Shown here: one piece after another, positions 7,074 to 13,436 of the stretch
Layout: the number at the start of each line of letters is the position of its first letter
How positions within the stretch are numbered: the first letter of the stretch is position 1
Assembly: GCA_934277845.1 (NCBI GenBank)
Contig: CAKQVV010000023.1
Coordinates: forward strand, 1 to 19,567
Direction of reading: 5' to 3'
Source of the DNA: an uncultured Clostridia bacterium
GTDB lineage: Bacteria; Bacillota; Clostridia; Christensenellales; Pumilibacteraceae
DNA length: 19,567 bases
The notes under the pieces: model-generated
Told to the model about the DNA's origin: nothing
Database searches by the model: none
What the model saw: only the letters and a program-made list of their open reading frames with translations
Made by a program: the position numbers and the translations under genes

Positions 7074-7259
7074 ATGAGTAAGGTTTGCGCGCTGTGCGGA
7101 AAGGGCAAGGTAAGCGGCAATAACGTCAGCCACTCCAATCGCAAAACGAAGCGTACTTTCAGCGCTAATCTTCATAAAGTGGGCGCGGATATCGAAGGAC
7201 TTAAGCCCAACGATTACATTTGCACTCGCTGCCAGAGAACCCTTAACAAAAACGATTAA
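7074..7259 (+). CDS. rpmB: 50S ribosomal protein L28 (zinc-binding form)
   Basis: Protein of the large ribosomal subunit, 61 residues, a usual length for Firmicutes L28. It keeps both CxxC pairs, C5/C8 in VCALCGKGK and C50/C53 in YICTRCQRTL, so it is the C+ zinc-ribbon form. The basic central part (SHSNRKTKRTF) contacts rRNA. Organisms with zinc-free L28 paralogues lack these cysteines; no second copy is in this window. It is the only plus-strand gene, isolated between divergent asp23-fakA and convergent spoVM, the same arrangement as in Bacillus. It has its own promoter, ribosome binding site and terminator, so it is probably expressed alone. Confidence 0.97.
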   Translation: MSKVCALCGKGKVSGNNVSHSNRKTKRTFSANLHKVGADIEGLKPNDYICTRCQRTLNKND

Positions 7260-7279
7260 GGCGTAAAAATTCGGTCGCA

Positions 7280-7307
7280 AAGGAGTCGCCTTGCGCGGCT
7301 CTTTTTT
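7280..7307 (+). terminator. Rho-independent terminator of rpmB
   Basis: GAGTCGC (7283-7289) pairs with GCGGCTC (7295-7301), with one T-G wobble and a five-base loop, and is followed by TTTTTT (7302-7307). The upstream AAG can extend the stem into the T run. It begins about 20 bases after the rpmB stop. Confidence 0.85.
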
Positions 7308-7371
7308 GTGTGCATTTTTGTCCCGACAGGAGAATAGTTTCCCGTTTCTTGCTTGTCCGAAAACATAAACG

Positions 7372-7408
7372 AAACGCTTACTGCGTCAATCAACCGCAGT
7401 AAGCGTTT
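7372..7408. terminator. Terminator hairpin between convergent rpmB and spoVM
   Basis: A perfect 14-base inverted repeat (AAACGCTTACTGCG at 7372-7385 with its complement at 7395-7408) surrounds a nine-base loop. On the plus strand it runs into TTTTT; on the minus strand the stem is followed by CGTTTATGTTTTC. It lies 63 bases past spoVM and is the best candidate end for the 14-gene minus-strand operon, while also backing up the rpmB terminator. The T tract is better on the plus side, so the strength in the minus direction is uncertain. Confidence 0.75.
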
Positions 7409-7436
7409 TTCATTCTCGTAAAACCGTTTCCGGATT

Positions 7437-7459
7437 CATTCGCATAAAAAATACGAATG
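7437..7459 (-). other. Small hairpin just after spoVM
   Basis: On the minus strand CATTCGTAT pairs with ATGCGAATG across a five-base T loop, nine pairs with one U-G wobble in RNA. There is no T run after it, so it is not a classical terminator. It lies 12 bases past the spoVM stop and could protect the 3' end or be incidental. Confidence 0.3.
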
Positions 7460-7471
7460 GCGAGTTTCAGA

Positions 7472-7549
7472 TCAGCCTTCTTTCTTCACGAATAATAATC
7501 TCAACAATCCGCGCAAAAATCGCGGAGCTTTCACACAAATTATTTTCAT
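7472..7549 (-). CDS. spoVM: Stage V sporulation protein SpoVM
   Basis: A 25-codon gene starting MKIICVKAPRFLRG and ending in a basic KKEG tail. It aligns with Bacillus subtilis SpoVM (26 residues) at M1, K2, K7, P9, the basic residue 10, F11, L12, G14 and R17, with hydrophobic residues conserved in between. SpoVM is an amphipathic helix that recognises the convex forespore membrane and anchors SpoIVA to start spore-coat assembly; P9 is important for this. Position agrees: in Bacillus spoVM lies between thiN and rpmB. The ATG overlaps the thiN TGA (ATGA) and GGGAG lies eight bases upstream (7558-7562 region), so it could be translated from the operon mRNA. No convincing sigma-E promoter was seen inside thiN. 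Very short, but sequence and position agree independently. Confidence 0.93.
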   Translation of the reverse strand: MKIICVKAPRFLRGLLRLLFVKKEG

Positions 7550-8193
7550 CGCCGACGCTCCCGTATGTATTTTCGGACAAAGACCAGCACCTCGTCTTCC
7601 GCAACTATCGCAATGTTTTCGCGCGTTGCTTCGTTTGAAACTCCGAGATCGGCATGTTCGCGATCCAGAGTAATGTCATGCAGCGGATACTTGAGCCCCT
7701 CCGATGATAGTATATGCGCCGACTCGAAAAACGGTGCGAACGAAACGGTCGAGCCGATCGGAACATGTTTCTCGATTTTTCCGCTCTCGAGCGTAACGAT
7801 ATTTCCGTCGCCGATAAGCGCGGCTTTCACTCCGGCTTTTTTCGCCTGATATAAAAGCGACAAATTGACGTAAGCATAGTCCGCCCTGCCGCCGAACGCT
7901 CCGTAAACGAAAACGTTTTCGACACCTTTTTCTATTGCCGTTTGCATGGCAAGAAAACCGTCGCTGTAATCCTTTTCGGACGGATAACGCAAAACCTCCG
8001 CTCCGATCGAACCCGCTTCTTTCGTAATACTGTCGAAATCTCCCAGAAGAATATTCGGTTCGATTATCCCGTCGATATAATCATACGCTCCGTCGGCGCA
8101 AATTACAATCGAGTCGGCAGCAAGTTCCGCCGCTTCGATCAGATCTTCTTTCGTCGGCGGATCCCCGTTAAGAAATATAATAGCGTTCTTCAT
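7546..8193 (-). CDS. thiN: Thiamine pyrophosphokinase
   Basis: Transfers pyrophosphate from ATP to thiamine to give thiamine pyrophosphate, the cofactor of transketolase and other enzymes. The 215-residue length is typical. The N-terminal domain shows ICADGAYDYI (31-40) and the metal-binding LLGDFDSI (49-56). SEKDYSDGFLAMQTAIEKG and VYGAFGGRADYAYVN are the usual following substrate-binding segments. The C-terminal beta domain includes GSTVSFAPF and a GLKYPL turn. It starts three bases after the rpe stop and its own stop overlaps the spoVM start, so it is part of the long operon. Confidence 0.96.
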   Translation of the reverse strand: MKNAIIFLNGDPPTKEDLIEAAELAADSIVICADGAYDYIDGIIEPNILLGDFDSITKEAGSIGAEVLRYPSEKDYSDGFLAMQTAIEKGVENVFVYGAFGGRADYAYVNLSLLYQAKKAGVKAALIGDGNIVTLESGKIEKHVPIGSTVSFAPFFESAHILSSEGLKYPLHDITLDREHADLGVSNEATRENIAIVAEDEVLVFVRKYIRERRR

Positions 8194-8196
8194 ATT

Positions 8197-8850
8197 CTAC
8201 GCATTTCTGAGCGCGGCAATCGCTTCCGCCGTATCTTTCGCGCCGAACACGGAAGATCCCGCAACGATTGTATCCGCTCCCGCCGCCTTTATCTCGGCTA
8301 CGTTTCCGATACCTACGCCGCCGTCTATTTCGAGTCGTGCCGAAAGTCCTCTTCTATTGAGTTCAGCCGAAAGCATTCTCAACTTTTCGAGTGCGGACGG
8401 AATGAATTTTTGCCCGCCGAATCCCGGATACACGCTCATAACAAGTACCATATCCGCAAGATCGAGGTAATCGAATATGCGCTCCGGCGCGGTGTCGGGA
8501 CTGATTACAATGCCGCTCTTCACTCCCGACGAGCGTATTTTTTCAAGGCAGTACCGAAGCGAATCGGTAGCTTCGGTATGAACCGTGATATAGTCCGCTC
8601 CCGCCTTTACAAACGTTTCGAGATAACGCTCCGGACGCGTAATCATCAAGTGCACGTCAAGCGGCAAATCCGTACGTTTGCGAATATCGGCAATCATTTT
8701 CGGTCCGAAACTGATATTCGGCACGAATATTCCGTCCATGACATCGCAATGAATCATGTCGGCACCGGCTTTCGCAACGCGTTCGACTTCCTCACCCATT
8801 TTCGTAAAGTCCGCCGACAATACGCTCGGCGCAATAAACGTTTGGTTCAT
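8197..8850 (-). CDS. rpe: Ribulose-phosphate 3-epimerase
   Basis: Interconverts ribulose 5-phosphate and xylulose 5-phosphate in the pentose phosphate pathway. A 217-residue TIM barrel with complete active site: S9 in APSVLSADF, H34 and D36 in MIHCDVMDG (33-40), H67 in DVHLMI, and D176 in LEIDGGVG. The phosphate-binding loops SVYPGFGGQKF (139-149) and VAGSSVFG near the C-terminus are intact. The start overlaps the rsgA stop by four bases (ATGA), implying coupling. The rsgA-rpe-thiN order is conserved in Firmicutes. Confidence 0.97.
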   Translation of the reverse strand: MNQTFIAPSVLSADFTKMGEEVERVAKAGADMIHCDVMDGIFVPNISFGPKMIADIRKRTDLPLDVHLMITRPERYLETFVKAGADYITVHTEATDSLRYCLEKIRSSGVKSGIVISPDTAPERIFDYLDLADMVLVMSVYPGFGGQKFIPSALEKLRMLSAELNRRGLSARLEIDGGVGIGNVAEIKAAGADTIVAGSSVFGAKDTAEAIAALRNA

Positions 8851-9719
8851 TTTGTTCTCCTCTTTTCGGCTTCTTTTAGTTCACCGTAAATTTTTACGTA
8901 CCTTTCGTATCTTTGCCGATTGAGTTTTCCGTTTTCTACAGCCGTTTTCACGGCGCATCCCGGTTCGCTCGTATGCGTGCACGGATGAAATTTGCACCCG
9001 TCGGCAAGATCTACGTATTCTTCGTAATAAAGCGCAAGTTCGCCGGGCTTCACACCGAACGTATCCAGAACAGAAAATCCCGGCGTGTCGACGAAATAGA
9101 ATCCGTCAGGTGAGTGCAGAAGTCGCGCCGAAGTCGTGGTGTTTTTACCGCGCCCGATGCGTTCGCTCAACTCGCCGACGACACGCGAATTATCGCCGAG
9201 TATGGCGTTGGACAAAGTAGACTTACCGACGGCAGACTGTCCCGCAAAACAAATGACTTTGCCTTTCAGATACGGTCTAAGTTCCGCCGCGTCACCGCTT
9301 ATAGCCGTAGTCACAACCACTCCGCACACGTCCGCTCCGTATTCGCTTATCAGTCTTTCTTTTTCGCCCGTCGCTACGTCCGACTTGTTAAGACAAATAA
9401 GACACTCTACGCCGGCATTTTTGCAGTTGACCAAAAGTTTGTCTATCAAAAAACCGTCGGTTTCTGGGACCGGCGCTACAACCGCAACGACGAGATCCAC
9501 ATTTGCCACCGCCGGTCTTACCAGCGAATTCTTGCGCGGTATGACCTTGGCTATAATCGGTTTGTCCGAACTTTCGTCAAGCGTAACAAAATCCCCGACG
9601 AGAATTTCTCCGTCACGTTTGAGTTTACCTCGCGCGGTAACTTCCGTAATTTCTCCGCCCAACTCGATTATAAACTTATCGGACTTATGTTCGATAACTC
9701 TGTACTCGCGGTTATTCAT
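8847..9719 (-). CDS. rsgA: Ribosome small subunit-dependent GTPase RsgA
   Basis: GTPase that checks late maturation of the 30S subunit and is released on GTP hydrolysis. Counting from the ATG at 9719 it has 290 residues: an N-terminal OB fold (about 1-70), then a circularly permuted GTPase with G4 NKSD (111-114) before G1 GQSAVGKS (160-167) and G3 DTPG (211-214), then a zinc motif with C242, C247, H249 and C255. The G2-region GRGKNTTT (189-196) is typical. A GTG at 9728 would add three residues; the ATG is preferred because its N-terminus fits the family and it has a GGCGGTG upstream. It overlaps the end of rlmN by eight bases. In Bacillus the prpC and prkC genes lie between rlmN and rsgA; here they are absent. 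Confidence 0.96.
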   Translation of the reverse strand: MNNREYRVIEHKSDKFIIELGGEITEVTARGKLKRDGEILVGDFVTLDESSDKPIIAKVIPRKNSLVRPAVANVDLVVAVVAPVPETDGFLIDKLLVNCKNAGVECLICLNKSDVATGEKERLISEYGADVCGVVVTTAISGDAAELRPYLKGKVICFAGQSAVGKSTLSNAILGDNSRVVGELSERIGRGKNTTTSARLLHSPDGFYFVDTPGFSVLDTFGVKPGELALYYEEYVDLADGCKFHPCTHTSEPGCAVKTAVENGKLNRQRYERYVKIYGELKEAEKRRTK

Positions 9720-10761
9720 ACTTGTCACCGCCGACGTAACTTCTTCTCAGTTGTCCGCACGCGCCGCCCACGTCCGCGCCTTTTGATTTTCTTATTGACG
9801 CGCTTACGCCCATTTCCGTCAGTTTGCGCAAGAACCGCTCGCCCTCTTCGCGGGTGCAACCTTTCAGGTTCTTTTCTTTAACGGGATTGAGCGGTATCAG
9901 ATTGACGTGTGACGGAAAACCTTTGGTCAGTTCGCAAAGCCGTACTGCGTCGAAATGATTGATATTCACTCCTTTTATCATGGTGTATTCAAAGATAACC
10001 CTTCTTCCCGTCTTTTCGAAATAATATTTTGCCGCATCCACGATTTCGGCAATCGAATATTTGTTCGCGATCGGCATGATACTTTTGCGGTACTCGTCCG
10101 TCGTTGCATGGAGCGAAAACGTAAGCGTAAGCGTAAAGCCGTCGTCTGCAAGTCTGCGGACATTCTCGACAAGTCCGCAAGTTGACAGCGAAATATTCCT
10201 TTCGCTCACATTAAGTCCGTCGGGCGACGATACCAGCCGCAAAAACTTCGTCACTTCGTCATAGTTATCCAGCGGCTCTCCGCTGCCCATAAGTACGATA
10301 TTCGTAACGGCACGCTTGTCTTTCGTCCCGCCTGCATCACGATTGACGCACAACACCTGCGACAATATCTCGCCTGCCGTAAGATTCCTTATAAGACCGT
10401 CGATACCCGAAGCACAAAACGCACACCCCATACGGCATCCGACCTGCGTAGAAACGCACAGCGTATTGCCGTAGTTTTGTTTCATAAATGCGCCTTCTAT
10501 TATATTACCGTCGTTCAGTCTGTAAAGATATTTGACCGTACCGTCGCGCGAAACGAGTTTCTTTTCTATCGTAAGCGCGCGGTCGTAATACTTTTCACTC
10601 AGTTGTTCTTTCAGTTTTTTCGGCAGCGACGTCATCTCGTCGTAACAATCAAACGCCGTTATTCCGTCGTACAACTGCCCTGCGCGATACGCCGGCATTC
10701 CGTACTCGTTCGTCAGTATACCGGCAAGTTCTTTCTTTGTATAATCGGCAAGATTAGTCAT
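9712..10761 (-). CDS. rlmN: Dual-specificity RNA methyltransferase RlmN
   Basis: Radical SAM enzyme that methylates C2 of A2503 in 23S rRNA and A37 of some tRNAs. The 349-residue protein carries the iron-sulfur motif CRMGCAFC (C109, C113, C116), the preceding C102 (LCVSTQVG), and the C-terminal catalytic cysteine C335 in GGACGQLRRSY. Other RlmN landmarks are MGSGEPLDNYD and STCGLVENVRRLAD. The start overlaps the end of rsmB by eight bases with AGGAGAAAAA as ribosome binding site. Chloramphenicol-resistance Cfr enzymes share the fold, but gene context supports housekeeping RlmN. Confidence 0.97.
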   Translation of the reverse strand: MTNLADYTKKELAGILTNEYGMPAYRAGQLYDGITAFDCYDEMTSLPKKLKEQLSEKYYDRALTIEKKLVSRDGTVKYLYRLNDGNIIEGAFMKQNYGNTLCVSTQVGCRMGCAFCASGIDGLIRNLTAGEILSQVLCVNRDAGGTKDKRAVTNIVLMGSGEPLDNYDEVTKFLRLVSSPDGLNVSERNISLSTCGLVENVRRLADDGFTLTLTFSLHATTDEYRKSIMPIANKYSIAEIVDAAKYYFEKTGRRVIFEYTMIKGVNINHFDAVRLCELTKGFPSHVNLIPLNPVKEKNLKGCTREEGERFLRKLTEMGVSASIRKSKGADVGGACGQLRRSYVGGDKYE

Positions 10762-12028
10762 TGGTTTTTCTCCTGAATTTAGCCACGAAGAACCCGTCGC
10801 AACCGTTAGTTTGCGGATATAATCTTACGTATCCGTCCTCGTCCGCCTGCGCTTTGTCGCAACCTGCCGTCGTTTTTTCAAACCCGGGATTATCGGCTAA
10901 AAACTTATTCGCGACGTCCTCGTTTTCTTCTTTGAAAACAGTGCAGGTCGAGTAGCACAACGTTCCGCCCGGTTTAACGTATCTGCCCGCCGTCGAAATT
11001 ATTTTGTATTGTAATTCGGCAAGCGACAAAACGTCCTCTTCCTTGCGATTGAGCATAATGTCGGGTTTATTTTTGAGTACCCCGACACCGCTGCACGGCA
11101 CATCGCAAATCACGCAATCGAAAGCATTTTCAAACGCCGGATTAAATACTGTCGCATCGTTTTGCATTGCTTTGAGTTTAACGCATGCACTTTTCGCATA
11201 TGACTTTACAAGTTCGACTCGATGAGGATGAATATCGCATGCGGTAACTTCCGCATCGGTAAGCGACGCAAAGTACACGGCTTTACCGCCCGGCGCAGCA
11301 CACAAATCGAGTGTTTTAAGTCCCTTTCTCATTCCGAAAGCATAGCACTCGACGGCAAGCGCGCTCGCAAGCGATTGAATCACGTAAAGCGACGGATTGA
11401 GTTTTTTTAGTTCGCCGTAACTCACGAACAAACCGCACGGGCTTTCTTCGGCGGACGGCACGAGCGCACGTAACGCCGCCTTGCCGATTTCCTTTTCGTT
11501 CACGCGGACGTGAGTTTTATCGGTAAGTTCCGCCGCAAGAAAATCGCGGGCAAAATCACAGCCGTATTCTTTAATCAATTTTCTCGCAATCCATTCGGGT
11601 ACGGAATAATTGACCGAAAGTTCAAACGCTTTGTTTTTTGCCTGTATGGGCAGTTTAACGGTTTCGGAAGCGCGAAGCACGGCATTGACGAATCCGGCGA
11701 GTTCGCGTTTACCGAGTTTTTTGATAATTTCTGTTTGCGTATTTACTACGGCATACGATGGCTCGTCCATATAACGAAGCATATATATACCCGTTTTAAT
11801 TACTACGCAAACAAGCGGTTTCGGGCGTTTTTTCGTGAGTTTCGATAGTATGTAGTCGAGTTGCACCGATTTGTCAAGAACCCCGTAAAAAAGTCTCGAA
11901 ACATAGGCACGGTCACGCTCGTCCGGTATTTCGCGAAGTTCGCGGTTAAGTTCTATCGACGAATATGCTCCGCCGTAAACTTTGACGAGCAATTTTACCG
12001 CAATTAGATTTCTCTCCGCGGTGTTCAT
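10754..12028 (-). CDS. rsmB: 16S rRNA m5C967 methyltransferase RsmB
   Basis: Transfers methyl from SAM to C5 of cytosine 967 (E. coli numbering) in 16S rRNA. The 424-residue protein has an N-terminal NusB-like helical domain (about 1-130, with RAYVSRLFYGVL and NTQTEIIKKLG) and a C-terminal Rossmann methyltransferase. Landmarks are SAM-binding LDLCAAPGGKA (240-250), ACDIHPHRVEL (263-273), and the two catalytic cysteines C312 in DVPCSGVG and C362 in YSTCTVF. The ATG overlaps the fmt stop (ATGA). fmt-rsmB adjacency is widespread in bacteria. The zinc-protease gene sometimes found between fmt and rsmB in Clostridia is not present. Confidence 0.97.
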   Translation of the reverse strand: MNTAERNLIAVKLLVKVYGGAYSSIELNRELREIPDERDRAYVSRLFYGVLDKSVQLDYILSKLTKKRPKPLVCVVIKTGIYMLRYMDEPSYAVVNTQTEIIKKLGKRELAGFVNAVLRASETVKLPIQAKNKAFELSVNYSVPEWIARKLIKEYGCDFARDFLAAELTDKTHVRVNEKEIGKAALRALVPSAEESPCGLFVSYGELKKLNPSLYVIQSLASALAVECYAFGMRKGLKTLDLCAAPGGKAVYFASLTDAEVTACDIHPHRVELVKSYAKSACVKLKAMQNDATVFNPAFENAFDCVICDVPCSGVGVLKNKPDIMLNRKEEDVLSLAELQYKIISTAGRYVKPGGTLCYSTCTVFKEENEDVANKFLADNPGFEKTTAGCDKAQADEDGYVRLYPQTNGCDGFFVAKFRRKTND

Positions 12029-12957
12029 CTGTTACCGCCGAGTTTATTTAAGCGTTCGCCGGGCTGAACATGCACTCCGTTGAGAAAATCGATAGTTTTC
12101 ATGCGTTTTTTACCGCTAGCCTGTATTTCGGCAAGATTCAGCGCGCCGTTTCCGCATGCAATCACGAAATCGTTTTTTATCGCTTTTAATACGAGCCCCG
12201 CTGTATTTTCACTCGCTTGATTTACAACTTCGGCGCGATAAATTTTAAGCGGTTCTCCGCGAAATTCGCATACGCCGTAACCGAAACCACGGATAACGTT
12301 TCTGACGCTTTCGGCATCGCCTGCAAAATCAAGATAAGCTTCTTCTTTTTTCAGAGGCGGAGCATTTGTTGCGAGCGCATTGTCCTGCGGCACGGGTTTA
12401 ATCTTGCCTGCAACGTAATCGTCAATCGTTTTTACAAGCAATTCCGCTCCTATAACGGACAGTTTATCGTAAAGGTCGTCAACGTAGTCGCCGTCCTCTA
12501 TCGCAAGTTTTTCGACGGACAAAATCGCGCCGGTATCCATACCGACGTCGGTTCTCATGATTGTCACTCCCGTTTCCTTTTCGCCGTCCATGAGCGCGCG
12601 CTGAATCGGTGCGCTTCCGCGATAGCGCGGCAAAATCGAACCGTGGACATTAAGAACGCCCAGCGGTGCAATATCAAGAATTTCCTGCGACAAGATTTGT
12701 CCGTAAGCACAAGTGACCATTACGTCGGGAGCAAGTCCGCGCAGAGTCTCGACTCCGTCGCGGCGAATCTTTTCAAACTGATAAACGGGAATACCGAGTT
12801 CTTCGGCACGTTTTTTCACTGCACCTTCGACAATTCTGCCCTTGCGATCTCGTTCGCGATCCGGCTGGCATACAACCGCTACTACATCGGCATACTCGCA
12901 AAGCGCGTTCAGCGACGGAACGGCAAATTCCGGCGTTCCCAAAAACACCGTTCTCAT
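12025..12957 (-). CDS. fmt: Methionyl-tRNA formyltransferase
   Basis: Formylates initiator Met-tRNA using 10-formyltetrahydrofolate, allowing translation initiation; the formyl group is later removed by the def product next door. The 310-residue length is usual. The N-terminal FLGTPEFAVPSL and the catalytic set N103, H105 (NVHGSILPRYRG) and D141 (GMDTG) are intact. The C-terminal OB-like tRNA-binding domain (about 205-310) includes APPLKKEEAYLDF. It overlaps both neighbours by four bases (ATGA at the def and rsmB junctions), consistent with strict coupling in the operon. Confidence 0.97.
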   Translation of the reverse strand: MRTVFLGTPEFAVPSLNALCEYADVVAVVCQPDRERDRKGRIVEGAVKKRAEELGIPVYQFEKIRRDGVETLRGLAPDVMVTCAYGQILSQEILDIAPLGVLNVHGSILPRYRGSAPIQRALMDGEKETGVTIMRTDVGMDTGAILSVEKLAIEDGDYVDDLYDKLSVIGAELLVKTIDDYVAGKIKPVPQDNALATNAPPLKKEEAYLDFAGDAESVRNVIRGFGYGVCEFRGEPLKIYRAEVVNQASENTAGLVLKAIKNDFVIACGNGALNLAEIQASGKKRMKTIDFLNGVHVQPGERLNKLGGNR

Positions 12958-13412
12958 CTCGCGTCCTCGCTTTTTTCCGCTTTATCTATATACAAGACGC
13001 CGTCCAGATGATCTATTTCGTGACAAAACGCCACCGCTTCAAAACCTTCGATTTTGTAAACATAACCGTTGCCGTGACGATCATACGCCTCGACTACGAT
13101 TTTTTTCGGGCGAACGACCGTTTCCTGTCGTCCGGGAATACTAAGGCAGCCTTCGGGGCCGCTCTGCGAGCCGCTTTCCTTTTTAATGACGGGATTTACG
13201 AGTTCGTAGATGGTTTTACCGTCGGTACAAACTATGCAAACACGTTTTAAGATTCCGACCTGAGGCGCTGCGATTCCCACTCCGTTAGCGGCAAACATCG
13301 TTTCTGTCATATCGTCTATAAGCACGGCAAGACGGTCGTCGAACGAAGTCACTTCGCGACATTTTTCCCGAAGCGCGGGATCGCCTATTTTTACAATATT
13401 ACGTATAGCCAT
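12954..13412 (-). CDS. def: Peptide deformylase
   Basis: Metal-dependent hydrolase removing the N-formyl group from new proteins. The 152-residue protein has all three signature motifs: GVGIAAPQ (44-51), EGCLS (87-91, metal-ligand C89) and HEIDH (131-135, metal ligands H131 and H135, catalytic E132). GAGGAG lies before the ATG. The stop overlaps fmt by four bases. The short length without an insertion and a C-terminal extension resembles the compact clostridial forms. Confidence 0.97.
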   Translation of the reverse strand: MAIRNIVKIGDPALREKCREVTSFDDRLAVLIDDMTETMFAANGVGIAAPQVGILKRVCIVCTDGKTIYELVNPVIKKESGSQSGPEGCLSIPGRQETVVRPKKIVVEAYDRHGNGYVYKIEGFEAVAFCHEIDHLDGVLYIDKAEKSEDAR

Positions 13413-13436
13413 ATTTTCTCCTCGGTCGTTCCTTAT

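Noticed and set aside
7942..8889. Long plus-strand open frame of 315 codons opposite thiN and rpe
   Set aside because: Mirror of two well-supported genes, rich in arginine and phenylalanine from antisense reading, no family features. The same applies to other long plus-strand frames such as 5484-6389, 16737-17657 and 12217-13011.
10115..10140. Short tandem repeat GTAAGC in rlmN
   Set aside because: It encodes the conserved alternating LTLTFSLHATT strand of RlmN; a coding effect. A similar repeat in coaBC encodes TLTLKL.
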